Below, piece after piece: positions 1 through 15,000 of a DNA stretch of 64,000 nucleotides. The notes below the pieces were generated by a model. The model did no database searches and was not told where the DNA came from. It saw only the letters and a program-made list of their open reading frames with translations. Each line of letters starts with the position of its first letter. Within the stretch, counting starts at the first letter, position 1. The stretch comes from Apoderus coryli (lineage: Eukaryota > Arthropoda > Insecta > Coleoptera > Attelabidae), in contig OU452210.1 in assembly GCA_911728435.2 (NCBI GenBank), positions 15,174,442 through 15,238,441 on the forward strand, read 5' to 3'. The position numbers and the translations under genes were made by a program.

Positions 1-92
1 GTACCGCAAGCGATCATCGCGAAGAATTTTGGTCGGTTCTTCAAGCGAACTACAATTACATTATGGACAATCAATTAATAGATAAGTGCCAA
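1..92 (+). CDS. klar: klar exon A (partial at left edge)
   Basis: The reading frame starts at base 3; bases 1-2 finish a codon begun upstream. It encodes 30 residues (TASDHREEFWSV... to ...DKCQ) and ends at a GTATGT donor in phase 0. The helical, Trp-containing composition continues into the next exon and looks like part of a spectrin-like repeat. Confidence 0.75.
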
Positions 93-3000
93 GTATGTAT
101 ATTAATTTTCATACAAATTGTAAATGTTTTATTACTTTTTTGTTATATTTTAGGAAGTGAATGGAGATCCTAATATCTATACAGGAACTTGGACTTTAAA
201 GGAATTCTATTCCCAGTTCTCTGAACTCTATTCCTGGTTGAATAGCGTTCAAGAGACAATATATGGGAAAGAGGAAAATATCACCGATAAAGCTTTGAGA
301 GCTGTGAGTATATATAATATTATGCCAAGTCAAGTTCTCTTAACCTGTGAAATTATCTGTTCTAATGATAATGTTAGTTACTTAATAAGTACGTGGCTCT
401 CAAACTAGGTGTGGAGACGGATTTATGTGGCATAATTTAATAATAATTTTTATTGATTTTGAATAGTAAATGAGTAATTTATATTTATTACAGCGTTGTG
501 TGAATATGGTCCTTGAAAAGAGTTCTTCATTAAAATTATTTAATGATCAAGCTAGTCAACTCGTGCAATTATATCCAGAGGTACAAGAGGAAGTTGGTTG
601 GAGAGCAACACACCTAAACTCGAAATGGGACTCCATTTTAAGTATTTTAGGGCCGTCTGATTGCGATCATTGTGACCAAGATTCCTGCCTGGGTAAATAC
701 TTCCTGTACTTTTGATTTTTAGGGAAAATAAGATACGGCTAAACCGCTTATAAAAGCAAATACATTCCTTCGCGGTAAAATTGGTTTTGTAGCGCCATCT
801 CTATGCTAGTAGATATCTGCACGTAATTCACTTGCTCTATTCAATAACACCAGGAGTAATAATAAATTGAAAGTTGCGTTACTGGTTTTATTTTCATACA
901 AAATTCTTTGGTCGGAGCCTAAGAGGCTTACGTCCAATAAATAACACAATTTTCTGTTAAATAAATATAAATAAATTTGAGCTTAAATTTTAAATAAAAT
1001 TATGAATAATATAACTAAAACAATGAGAATATAGAACGAAATTACTAATTAAAAGAAGGAAAACGAGAAAAACAATAACAAACCGTTAATTTTCGGCAAA
1101 TCTATCATCCATGTAACTCCTTAACCCAACTTTAAATACGTTGATATTTTCATTACAAAAATTTAATTCCCTATGCAATTTGCATCATCATCAACTGGTG
1201 CTCGAGCCTCATAATTTGTACGATGAGCCTGAACCTCAAACAAATAATAGTCCTGAGAGTTATATTGAGGAACACGAATTTTTATTTGCGCCAGCAGAGA
1301 GTCAATTAAGTCATTTATTAGAGTCAATATTTGACCTGCACAGATTCTTCGAATCGACGACAATGATGAATTCTATATTTGTAAAAAAAATATTATTAAT
1401 ATATCGACTTAAAGTTGTTTTTGTGTACTTATGTATTCCACATCAAACCAATAAAACAAATTATAAGAGAAATAGAAAATCCAAAAAACTTGGCCAAAAT
1501 TTAAAAAACCTTCCCTAAGATATAATACAATCAAAAATATATGACCTGCTAATGAAACAGAATTTTAATAATAATTATTATTATAATTGTCTTATTTTCA
1601 ATATTTCCAATAAACAATGATGCCGAAAACCCTTTTCTTTTACTGTATTGTAATAAGAGTTATAGGTTCCAACTACTATAACTGGTGAAGTTTTAATCGC
1701 AATTTTTTCGAGAATTATGGGGCCAAACATCAAAAGTAAAACACATAAGAAATAAGAAATGCTTTAAAATGATCACTCGACCCCTACTGCTATTTGAAAA
1801 TTTGGCGGTTGTGTCCACCCCTATCACAGGGCTAAAGCGATTTCAACCAAAATCTGATGGGTTCATCCTAGGACTCCTTCAAACTCATACACCCAAATTT
1901 AGCTCAATTGGTTCACAATTTATAAGAGAAACAGACAATCCTAGAGAGTGTCTACTATACCAAACTGTAGAGACCAAACCTTAAAAAATTGATAAATAAT
2001 GATTACGGTTTACAGACGCCAATGGGGAACATCAGTACCCTGTGAAAGGAGCAAAAGACTGTTGAAATGTAACACTAGAAGTCTTCCACGGTTTTTTATG
2101 TAAATGTTCGCATTTTCGTTCTGTTTTCTTTATGAATATTTTTTCATTTTGTGAAATAAAGCTGAATATTAAGCTCTCATATCTTGTCTAATATGTATAA
2201 ATGATCAGGTTGTTATAAGATTACTTTTTGGTCCGATGCGATGGTCTAATATACAGGATATCCCAAAAAATTGGTGGATCCATTAACCACAAATTCCTTG
2301 AAATTGAAATTCTTATGTCATTTCCATTTTACGGCTCCTTGTATGCTATCCATCATAAAAGTCGATAAAATTACTGGTTTCACTATATTGGAATTAACAA
2401 CCAATGATTTTTTCATAAATGAAAGGCGTCAACTCCACAAAATACTTTTAAATATATGGTCGAATTAGCCAAAGATGTTTGGGAACTTTACTTTTCCATC
2501 TTCAGTGGCATTATAAATCTTAGAAGGAATTCTTACTTAATGGCTTATGAGGTCATTCTTTAAAATTGTTGAAATTTAAAATTGGTTATATCATTATGTA
2601 AAAAGCTGAATACTGTGATCCACCATTTAATGTGGAAAGTTTCTTTTTGTAAATCATTACAATAAAAAGGATTTTGAAATTATACTTATGTGGTTTGACT
2701 TTGATCAAATCCAAAAAATTTTTTTTATAAAAGTATTTTGTGCAGTAGACTCCTTTCATTTATGAATACATCCCGCTCCTCGTCGTAATGGATTACTTTA
2801 GAAAATATGCATTATTTTTTGTTTAATCAAATATATATAAAATTTGGTACAAAGTAAGTAAGAAAAACTAGTAAATATTTTACATCGGGGTTTTATTATC
2901 CTAGGATAGTTCGACCAGAACAAGGGGAAGAAGTCTTCTTTTCTTTATTGTTATAATATTCATTTTAAATTGTATCCAGCTTGTTCAAGTTTTTCAGGAC

Positions 3001-6000
3001 GTCAGCAGTCTATTATGACACACCATCGACATAATATCGTATTATATTGTCAACTTTATTGATGTTATTCTTATCCCAAACTGTTAATTGAATTTTGTGA
3101 ATTATCAGGTTTCGGGAAAAATGAAAATTCCAATTAACTTGGTGTAGTCTCTATTGCAACGTTTCGTGCCAATATATGCACTTCTTCAGGCTAAAATCGA
3201 GAAGAATTTTTTTTTATTTTTAAACCAATATTTCGCGTGGTCCAAAAATGTTTATGTTTTAATATGTTTATTTCAGATTAAAACATAAACATTCATTTAG
3301 AAAAAGAATTTTTTGCTGGTATGGTCGCATACATCGTTTGTTGTTATGATTATTTATTTACAGATATAACTTTTGTTTCTAAGGTGAGTGAGGATGTTGA
3401 CAGCACTTTAATTTTAGTTGTTTCTTATGTGATTGTGTGTCAGATTAACAGTTTGACTGTTGTCATGTTGTATAATATATGTTTCATGTTTTTATTTTAT
3501 TTTTTATTGATTGTTTTATGTACATTTTTGATTCTCATTTTTGGACTACGCGAAATATTGGTTTAAAAATAAAAAAAAATTCTTCTCGATTTTAGCCTGA
3601 AGAAGTGCATATATTGGCACGAAACGTTGCAATAAAGACTACACCAAATTAATTGGAATTTTCATTTTTCCCGAAACCTGATAATTCACAAAATTCAATT
3701 ATCGTATTATAATTAGATGGGCAATCATTTTAACGAGAATATTTTCAACACAGATGAAAAATGTTTTAAGGATTCCCTCTGAACTGTTTCAATGAGATAA
3801 CATAAGAACACAAGTGCAGAAATGTTATTAAAACTATTACAATTTCTCACTTAAATCCGGCACGAAGTTCGAGCTATTGATCTGTGCAGGAGCGCGAAAA
3901 TCAATTAAAATCTTACCTGATAACCAAGCGGCCATAAAGGTCATCAAGATCCACATCAATAACAGTGTGGAATTGCAAAACAGACTTTCAACTATCGGAA
4001 AAAACAGTAATCTGACTCTGGTCTGGATCCCAGAGCCCTCTGGTTTAACGAGAAATGAAATGGCCGACTCTCTGGCAAGAAGGGAGCTGAAGTAGAATTT
4101 ATCGAAGATCTGTAAATAAGCCAAATGGAAAGGTCCTTTATACGACCCCTGAGGAACACCCGAAGAAGTCTCAGAGGAAGGAGAGCTTTTATTGCTTCAG
4201 TAGAATGAAGTAAATTGTTTTTAGCGCCATCTATACACGACTAGACGAAGCACGTTGAACCAAGTCGTATAATAGATACCTGCACTAAACTCACATATTA
4301 TGTGAATCGCAGTTGCATACATACTATTCCGCTACATATAGTTCTCATTCTTATTTCTTTGGTTCTTCTTTACGTAAATACCCATTAATGAAACTGATAA
4401 TAAATAAATAAATTCTGCATAAGCATTCATTGTCAGCGTATTTTGTTGAACTCAACTGTTATTATGATGTTAGCCCCACAATTTTTTATTATGCTAAAGC
4501 TTTAGCTTGAATTAATATCGCATGTTAGCGAAAATTACATATTAAATTATCGTTCGTGCCAAGTAGTAGGAAATAATTTCTCAAGATATTTAATTGAACA
4601 CCCTAAAGCTTTCTTAAATTTCACTCCCTTAAGGATATTTATTAATGAACAATTATTTATGCATAATTATTCCAGTTTTCACTTGCAGAATGAACATTAC
4701 TTATAGTTGTTAAGTACTGCAAATTTAATTTAGTTAAATCTATTGTAACGTTATTTTTACAAATATTATTTCGTTTTCTTTCAGACATAGATCATGAACT
4801 TAAATGTCTGAGAAAGTGGTTTAAGATCATGGAATCATGCTTGCAACCTCTGGATTTTAGAGCCAAATATACAATGACTGAAATTGAAACGAAGGCTTTA
4901 GAATTAACTGTAAGTGACTTATGGATCATTTTTCAATACATGTTTTGAAAACATTAATTATTATTACCAGATAAATTATTATTACCAGATAAATATGTTA
5001 CAGTTTTCTTTTCTTTGCGAACTATTCACGCATCTTCAGGGGTTGGATTGAAGAAGAAAAATGAAAGAAAAAGTAAAAACTTCATTATTAAATTAGCCTA
5101 GAATGATCATCATCTTGTACGCTTTTTTTTTGCCAAAAATGCTAATTTAATGAAATTGAACAAGCACTTTCGCGACTAGGAGTTTCAGTTATGGATTTTA
5201 AGAACTGCTCTGTGCGAAGATACCCCAAATTCTTCTATGAATTACGTTATTATAATTTATTTGATTAGATTCTGAGGTCAAGCTTAGTGCTTAAGCTTTC
5301 AACATACATAAAAATTATATTAATTTTCGTTGTAGCGGAACTATTACATTTCATCTCACACGAAGGTCGTTGTGGGTATATTCAGATCATGACAAACCGC
5401 AAACTGAACCGTGTACAAGGGAAACTTATGAGAGATCTGAATATTAATTTTATGTTTATCGATGAAATTTTCACATTAAACTCAAAAGTTCAAATGTCTG
5501 TATTACCAAGCATATTTTAAATAAAAGCAAAATTATTTATTACAGGTTTTCTTGTAATAATTATTGTTGAGAATGATGCAGCGTAAAAATTCTGCACGAA
5601 TCAACAAAATGAGAAATTGTTCGTGTTTTCTCTGTCGAGGTCACTTTTCTTTTCGGATTTCAGAAAGTCAGTAAACTATAATAATTATAATTTTCGTTTA
5701 TCTAAATACATTCATTGTAATGATGTATCTCAATCTATGATCAAGTTGATTGAAAAAAAAATCAATTTTGGTTAAACGAAAGTTCTTGTAATTAATATCA
5801 TCCTGGTTTTGTCACTTTGCCCGTTTTAACTGTAACGCGTCACGGTAAGCTTTGGGTCTAGAATGACCCCTAAATAATTTATCTTCCCGGACATTTTTAC
5901 GATTTCACCTTGAAGGTACAGTGGTCCTAGTCCCTCTGTTTTCCTCACCCTGGTGAAAGCGATCGTTGCTGACTTTGACGGGCTCTTTCTTAGTCCCTGT

Positions 6001-9000
6001 TTCAAAAGTCCAGTTATCCAGGGTGTTACTTATCACTTGCCTGGCTAGTGTGGTGTTTAGTGCCTGAAAAACATTTCGAAACATGAACTGCAGTTCAGTG
6101 ATGGAGATTAAATGAACTGAACTGTTGGATTGATCACTGAGAGCACACAAAGACGGTTCTAAGTGAAGAAATCGTTATCGCAACAGTTTTTTGGGACTAC
6201 AAGAAAGAAATTCCGAATAATCTCTCGTTTAACTATACCCACAATTATTTCTAGAGCAGATGATAGTGATCGAAGAAATGTCTGATCATCCCATGTAAAA
6301 ATTAGCAAGGACATGATCTCCCTAAAAACCAACCCCACCATATGATCAAGATGCAAGAAATTATAAATCGTCCCCCGTAGAAATCCATATTAACGTAGAC
6401 AAATTCTATGCGACACTTAGCCCGGCTTTTAGAATATTATTTTTAGAGATAATGTCATTCGGATTTAGGTTTTGAAAAACGAAAACGCCTTATCCTTTAG
6501 TCAGTATCACGTTTACGTCCGTAGTAGTTCAACGATTCGTTCGCGCTCGGAAATTTCCGTTTATCCATCAACTTATAAACTAAACTTATTCCCGGTACCA
6601 TCTGCATCTGCACAGTTTGTTGTGCGGTATATTATATGATCATTGCTCGTACAATGAAACCAGTTACAAACTGATACAAGTCGAGTTTACGTCTGTATAA
6701 TTTTTTTTCTCTGTTTAATAATAACAACAACGAATTTAGTGGAAGTGCTGTATATGTGTAATCGGTGGCTGATATGGCACAACGTTATTATTATTGTTAC
6801 TATAATCTCCAAAAAGCGACTCACATATGAACCTTGTGGGACATCCGGCTGAATAGTTAAGAGTTAGTACATATTTTTTTTATTATTACAAGCATCATTT
6901 TCACTTGATTTGTTTAAAAGAGTTAACCTCTCAACCCACACATGTGGGATGGTTGAAATTAACATCAAGTAACCCACACATTTTGTACTTTAGGTATCGT
7001 CTCTTATTGTTTGCATTATTTAGTTAAGTTTTGCAACTTTTAGGTTAGGTATTATTAGTAGTAGTAGGTAGGTAGTGGACAGTAAATCTTGTAAATTGTT
7101 CTGGGAATTTATTTGTAGAGGTTAAGTGGACAGTCATCGACGAAATGAACAATAATATACCAAGCTTTCTGCTTACAGCAGGTATGTAATGCTTGGTAGT
7201 GTAATTTTGTGAAAACAGATTCAATTTTATGCAAATTGTCCCTAACCGAACCTGGCAACAGTGTGTGAGTGCACTTGACATTTTAAAATTGCAAAATCCG
7301 ATCCAAGAACATTCTTTGCCAAAAATAGTTTGTCTTGTTCTAAATTTTTCTTATTTACGGATAATTTTTATACTCTCTAATACAGAAAGAGAAATTATAT
7401 ACAAAACAAATTTAGAAAAAGTTGTATACATCATTCCTATTAAGGCAAATTTAGATACTATATTTATTAAGTATCTACTAGGGGTATTGAATAAGTATCA
7501 GGGATAATTGATTGTCATTGCCAAGGTGCCAATTTATAAAATTAATAAAACCCGGCGTTGTGTTGAAAAGAAAGTAAACATAATCTATATACATATAGGT
7601 ATATTGAAAATACTCGTTTAAATATATTTAAGTAAGTAAGTTGTTGCTTATCATAAATCAGCATCTTCTGTAAAAGTTGACTCGTATGTATCTACATTTT
7701 TCCGTATATTTTTAGCGAAATTTTAAATGAAAATGTATCAATTCCGTTGACGTCTTTTTACACAAGGACACTTATTTTTATTTAAACCGAATGTTTTTGT
7801 TGACGCTGGAATCAAATATATATAAAGGTGGTTAACTTTGTCTTTTTTCCCTTTGGATAAATCCAATTTCAACAAATTTAGCCGAGATTTGGTACATCTT
7901 CAGTAATACGAGGATTTCAATAATCGAATGATCATCCGAGTATCACGTGAATGGTGTCATGCTTTAATGAGATGGAATATTCGTATATAGTAGTCAATGA
8001 GTATAAACTATTACTTAAGGAACTTACACATATCGCAAACAATACATATGTTTCAATTCATAAATAAATGCCTCACAATTATATTTGAGTATCAAAATTA
8101 TTTGTGAAATTAATTGAAAACGGTGCATGTATAATAACGACAGAAAGAAGAAATGAGACCTACCTACCTTATTTTTCAAGCACTGCGTTCTTGAACACCC
8201 TCAATTTGGCAATACAAATTTGTCACAATATTACAATAGGCTACAATATCAATTAAAATAATTTTGCCTTACTTCTCCAATATTCCCATCGGATTCTTCA
8301 CAATCCGATAGAAATATTTGTATTATTGTTTTGAAAGAGAAAATTAAACACGACATAATTAAAAAAAGAAGTACGATAATTGCCATAAACATACTTCGAG
8401 TTTTTTACTTCCACAATAGTAATACCTAAGTCTGAAGAATATCTGACATCGGTTCAACTGAGCGATGTGGTAAAATTAAAACCTATTATTTGCCTAATAA
8501 TTCGTAGTGTTTATTGGCTGAATTTCGTACTGAAATTGATCCGTAATCAGTTTCAAGTTTATAAACTTTCATAAATCCAACTTTAGTATATTCCAAAATA
8601 TTTTTGTTTCTCTTTTAATGTTTCTATTAGTTGATTCTTTGACATACTTATTTTTCAGGTAAAATTATCTTAAACAAAATATTACGTACAGTTTATAAAC
8701 TTCTTAGTGAAAACGTAGTTAAAATATATCAGCTATAATAACACGACTGACAGGCCATTTTTTATACAACCCAAGTATATTAAAAACAAAGTAAAATAGT
8801 ATCAACTATTACTACTATCTTGATGCATTAAAAGAAAGGGGTCTTAAGTATGTATTCATTGGAGTGTGGACAAAAACAAGCAAAACTGATCTAGAAATAC
8901 TCACGATAATTGAAATTTGCTAAAAAATTATAAAATCTTTATTGAAATAATAGCAATAATCCAGTTGTTTTGTGGTTGCTTAAAGAGATATTGTTTTCAA

Positions 9001-12000
9001 CGTTTTACTCTTGTTTCAGTTGGGAACTTTTACATCTTTATTATTAAATACACCAAGATAAATTAGAAATAAAAACAAATAAATATCCATGTCTCCAATA
9101 AGTAGTGAAAATAATTTCATTTTCAATTTTTTATTTTAATCTTAAACGGAACTATCAAGATTACCGGCCCAATATTGTTATTGTGTATTAACCCAATGAA
9201 ATAACATGAAAACAATTTTTGTTTTAGGTTTAAATCTAAGAAATTCTTGGGCTTAAGCGGTGGGGTCAAAGTATAATAATTATAGAGCTTATACGTTAGC
9301 TGTATTTACTATCTGATGCATATTATTTTTGTTTTTGTGATAATAAAATATTAATACCCAAATAATCTTATCATTTGAACAAGTTATGACAATTATTGAT
9401 AAAGTATTAAGTATAAAAAAATTGATTGCAATAAATTTCTACGTTTATCTATATATTGTCACGACTAAATATTATTTTTGTCACGTACCGCTTTTCCTAC
9501 AGTACGTCCAATGAAAAATTACTGTGTTGTTATTATTAGGGTTAATAGTGGCCCTCTAGTATCCTTGATAATTCCATTCACTTAATTCCCTTCATAATAT
9601 GAATTGAAAACTATTAATGCATGTTTATTTATAATAATTATACAACTGGATATTTCAGCATTAATCAGAATATTATACCTACTTAGACATTTTATTGTAT
9701 GTAACACTATGATTAATCAAATGACGTAAACCCAACCATGACCTTTTTCATTATTAAGTCGTTTTCTACACTCTGTATTAATAATATTAATTATTAAATA
9801 CTTTAGCTAACCAGTGAAATTTTTGCAAATGAATTTCTTCAATATCGAGGTTAGGTTTTACTACTTTTACGTAAATAAATAATAGAATTACACCCAGAAG
9901 TCTGTTATAGTGTGAAAATTATAGAGAGAAAATCTTGGTAGAACCATAAATTTATTTATAATGATTTAATGGCTTACAGTAAATCAATGATGATTAATTG
10001 TAGAAATTTGGTTAATAGTTGTTTTATAATAGATTAGTGAAGTAACTTTATATAATATTTTTGTATTTTGCCAGGTACTTTATTACCTAAACGATCCTGA
10101 ATCATATAAATAAATAAAAATCATTAATTGCGCTTTTAAAATCGATAGTCATTTGCAATGCAAGTAAAACTGTTGAACCGTATTTGTTTATAAAATATTT
10201 CCATGATTTTTAGATGAGATAAGATTATGCGAATGAATTTATGAGATGCTGTGAGTTTGCTTGTTTGTGTCACATATTTTCACAGTTCACGTTTACTTTG
10301 CTTTGTTGCTAGCGAACAAAAGCTGAAAGAGTTATAATCATTGCAACATAAAATATGTTGTTTAAAAAAATCTACAAATTATGACCTAATTTTCAATACA
10401 CACACAAAGGTTTGACAAAATTTGTTTAATAAATGACCAAGTGTCATTTTTGAGTGAAAGTTAGTTGCAAAATACTATTAATTTTTGTTTTATAGTATGT
10501 AATAGAATGGTAGTATATATTTTCAATAGAATTTATTACAACATAGTTATTCTGATATATTATTATAAAACCTAAGGAAAAGGTTATTAATTCCATTCAG
10601 TTTTACTTTTAATTTAATAATGTTCGAGCTAAACATATTAGTTTAGTAAACATAAATTCGCGTAGCAAAATGTGATTAATTATGCCAACCCAGATCGAAT
10701 TTACTTTGGTTTGAAATTCCCAATAAGCATCAGTAATCATTGCCTTTATTCGTGGTCTAAGCAGATAAGTCTGAAACTGGGCATCAATGATCAAAACCAT
10801 TTTGACAATATGGTTCAATGTAGAACTAAAATAATTGGTTCATTTTATGAATTGGTAACCACAACCCAAATATTATTAAGTCATAAGTAGCCTTGATCTA
10901 CGTTTTACAAAAGCAGAATTAGAAGCAATTTATCATATAAACTTGACTTAATTTGTACAATTATTATTATTAGGGTTTGAAAGTGGTGTTAACAATGCTG
11001 TAACAAGTGAGATCATTGACTTTTTTCCTGGCTAGTTTATTAACAAATATATTGCTATGTATGTATCTGTTAGTTGATTTTTCCGTTAGTATAGTTTGTG
11101 TTTGTTGTGACTTTCATGCTGTATTATCGCTACTATTATTATGTTTTTATATTTCTTATTAAATATCTGCATGCAACTTGAATTGCTACACAGTCACGAT
11201 TTGAGTTTAATTTAATTTTGTTATGCTGGGTTTAAAAGTAATTTAGTCTTGCTAGTTTTGCTGTGCTTTAAATATTGATACGAGTATTACGAAGTACCTA
11301 TACATATTCAGAAAATTAAATACCGAATTCTTTTTTTTTTTTTTGCACATTAAAACATTTTCAAACGCAGTTAAACAAATTAAATTACAAAATAAACTAT
11401 CCTTCATGACCCACTCCACGCATATCGTTTGGCATGTAGATAGCCCTTCATAATATCATTATCCTGCGTAAATATCACGACCCCATTATTAGGGAACCAG
11501 ATTTCAATTTTTTGGGGCCTTGGTTTGGTATAGGACGCTAACACACAGGACCTAACTATCCTTACTAACTAAGAAACTATCCTTAATGACCGTTTGCAGA
11601 TAGCCCTTCGTAATAACATTGTCCTGCCTAAATTTTACGACCTTATCAGGCCCAAAACAGGTTCCAATTTTAATGCATTTTAATTATTGAAATAATATGC
11701 GTCTACTCCACAAAAATGAACTTGGTTGAAAGTTGTTTTGGCCTCTGCCTTGACCCATAAAATAATGAATAATTTAATTAATATTAGAATACTATATCGG
11801 TAGTTCAAATTCTAATGGATTTATTTTTAAATATCCCAAACAAACATGTAAGTAATTTGTATAATTTAGGTAAACAATAAAACTTTCTCCGTTTCAATCC
11901 TTCTCATCTTATTCACAAGATGGTAAACCAATCAATTTGAAATGCAGTAAATAAGTGAAGAAAGTAAAAAAATGTAGATCACTTTCAGACTTAACAATTA

Positions 12001-15000
12001 TTTTGTTTTGAGCCACCTGGTATAGTCGTAATTCGTTATTATTTAATTTAATAAGTGGTAAATGACCTAAATAGTTAATTTAATTCTCATGGTAAATGAT
12101 GTGGGCTTGTAAAATTATTATTCAGCTAATCTTCTATGTTTATAGTATCACTAGAAAGACTTCTGCTACTATAATTTTATTATATGTTTAAGATCCAATT
12201 ATTAGAAATCTTCGAACGCAAAACTCCATTCCGATTGTGAATATTAACGTATTTATATCACCGATCCTCTTACGCAGAAGTTTATTTTCGTTCTCATAGT
12301 GTTTATGAATAAATTTCAGCGCATCTATTAAAAATGAAAATTTGTTTGCAAAAATCAATGCAACATAAACATTTTAGATCTGACATAAATACCATTTTCC
12401 TAAAAATGGGGTCACATATTGCTAAAATTAACTTAGTGGTTAAACCAAAATAAACTATAAAATAATTCATCATTATAATTATTTAAAAACACGAACTACA
12501 ACAGCTAAACGCGTGATACATGATAATCCATACCATCGACGCTTCTCGCGGGTCTAACTGTATTTCAAGGATAGTTATTCTTATGTCATAGTGTATAATT
12601 TAATTAGCATATCTGACGAAGGACAAATAAAACTGTATAATTTAAGCCTCGATATGATTAGTTGTATCGTTTCTTACTATTATTAAGTATATTAGGTATT
12701 ATTTGTTATTACCTTATTTGGTAACTTACTAAATTATTTAAATTAATTTACAGCTGTCTTCTAGAAGCGTGTATCTCATATATTTTACTTCAAGAATAGA
12801 TATATAATGGTGTAAATATACAGTAACATAATAGGTATATTGAGTGAGATGAATATCGACAATAGCATTGCCACCATTACCAACAAAAGTAAAATAATTA
12901 CAAAAATTAAAATCTTGTACAAATACTTTACTTTTCTTGTTGCATTTCTGTTTTAATAAGACTGATGATGTCGATGTCGATGTCTAGTCGAGGACTCTCG
13001 AAATATTTATCGCAGTAAATGAACATTTTATATGGAGGTGCTTTCTATTGGGTCTGCCAGATAACTTTTTTTTTTTTTTTGAAAATGCTATAAAAGAAAA
13101 ACTGCTGAATATTTTCACAAATTTCTTTTTTTATTTGAAAGTACAATCCTTCCGGTTAATAATGACAAATAATTTCATTCAAATGGCTGCCTCGGCTGGC
13201 CATGCCGTAGCCTACACGATCGGTCCAATTTTTAAGCACATTATCGATTGTGTGCAGCTGTATTTCACCAATGGCTTCACGAATATTGTCCTTTAAAGCG
13301 TCAATTGTCTCTGGCTTGTCGGCGTAACACTTATCTTTGACGGCACCCCACAAATAATAGTCCAACGGTGTCAAATCGCAGCTCCGAGGTGGCCAAACGA
13401 CATCAGCTCTGCGGCTGATAATGCGATCTTCAAAAACAGGGCGCAAAACATCGAGTTCGGCTGTGTGGCACGTAGCGCCGTCCTGTTGAAACCAAATGTT
13501 GCCAATATCCTCCTCTTCAATTTTTGTGAACAAAAATTCGTTCAACATGGCCCGATAACGATCGCCATTGACTGTAACGGCCACTCCTTGCTCATTTTCG
13601 AAGAAAAATGGCCCAATTATGCCTCCGGACCAAAATTCGCACCAAACAGTGACTCGTTTTGGGTGCATCGACTTTTCAATGTATGCGTGCGGGTTTTCTG
13701 TGCCCCAAATGCGAAATTGCTTGTTTACATACCCGCCAAGATCAAAATGAGCTTCATCTGAAAAGATGATTTTTTTGGCAAAATCGGCATCTTCTGTAAG
13801 TCGATCGCAGGCCCACTGAGCGAAGCGAAAACGCATTGGATGGTCAGTTGGCTTCAACTCCTGAACCAATTGGACTTTGTATGGCGTCATACCAAGGTCT
13901 TTATGCAAAATTCCTCTCAATGATGTCTCCGAAATGTTCAATTGTTGAGACCGACGGTGAATTGATGTTGATGGCGCTTCACGCACACTTTCTGCCACAG
14001 CAGCAATATTCTCGGGTGTACGCACTGTTTTTGGCTTTTCACGCTTTGGTTTATCGATGAGGATGCCAGTTTCTTTCACTTTTTTCCCGAGATAACGAAC
14101 ATACGGAGCTGACGGTGCTTCTCTTCTTCCAAAATCCGTACGCAATTTTCGCACACATTCTGCAACATTACTATGATTTTCAAAGTAATGTCGCAATATT
14201 TCCCAGCGTTGTTCAAGCGTATACACAACCATATTCGTTCAGCGGAAGGATAAAACTAATTATCTGTCAAATCAGACATGAGCTAAGTGTTACCCTTCAC
14301 GAAATAAGCACTAATTGAAAAAAAAACGTTAGATGGCGGACCTGATATAATAAAATTTTTAGTACTAGTGTATCCTGCCTTGGGGAGTGAGTTTGCGTGC
14401 CGTTATTTATGAAAATTGTTCTTTTCACGAAAAAAGATCTTGAGTCAATAACGGCAATATAATCATCGCTAAGCGCGGTCGTAAATAGTAATAACAATAT
14501 TTTGAAAAAATAGGATTTCTCACGGGAAGTGTTCAGTTTTATTGCCATATCATTTTACGAAATATTACACCTTCTTTTAGTAGTATTGCGGTGAAGAAGA
14601 TGCGTTTATTCTCGCTTCGAGGAGAATTATTTTAAAAACTCTTACATAACTACTATATCAAACTGGAAACGTTTTACCCCATCCTCGTAGGAAATGGGAA
14701 AAACGTTAAAATAATCACAACGTCTAATTTAATGAACGTTTTCGCGACTGATATTTGTTGGTTGTAGCTCAGATTCTCCTAATAACAAGAATCCGTATTT
14801 TCCTTAGACGGCAAATTTTAATTCAAAAATTCTCGTTCTTAACTGTGTTTGTGTGTCTGTTTTTTTTTTTCAACAAATAAACAATAATTTGTTATATTCC
14901 TTATAGAGAGGACGTTTAGCTATCTATAGTGTATTAGGAAATTACTTACTGAATAGAGGTACAAATGTAATAAATAGCTTTGCGATTAACAGAAGATAAT

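Larger units (their letters stand above)
3047..3699. mobile_element. Penelope-like insertion with inverted arms and 12-bp target duplication
   Basis: Two near-identical 166-bp arms in inverted orientation (3085-3250 and 3536-3701; three mismatches seen) around a 285-bp non-coding spacer. The 12-bp direct repeat TATCGTATTATA lies at 3035-3046 and 3700-3711, giving a plausible target-site duplication. On the left a 38-bp tail separates the duplication from the arm. Each arm contains a hammerhead-like core. Established for the family: Penelope-like elements carry LTR-like repeats in direct or inverted orientation, with a short extra tail on one side and hammerhead motifs in the repeats. No reverse transcriptase or endonuclease is present, so this copy is non-autonomous or internally deleted. 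Confidence 0.72.
4910..13047. other. klar intron 4, left part
   Basis: AT-rich intron DNA. It holds an 18-bp tandem duplication (ATTATTACCAGATAAATT type, 4956-4994), a reverse transcriptase relic (5831-6060) and a diverged direct repeat (11392-11673). Between about 6.4 and 11.3 kb I see no coding signal or repeat I can name. Confidence 0.5.

Noticed and set aside
3321..3566. 81-codon hydrophobic frame between the Penelope-like arms
   Set aside because: Low-complexity T-rich translation, runs into the arm; no similarity to reverse transcriptase or GIY-YIG.
5010..5045. Hammerhead-like motif on the minus strand (CTGAAGATGCG...CGCAAAG)
   Set aside because: Helix II is formed but the GAAA box is lost (AAAG); at most a decayed copy.
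7850..7920. CTGAAGATGTACC...GGCTAAAT on the minus strand as a ribozyme
   Set aside because: Helix II too weak and GAAA changed to TAAA.
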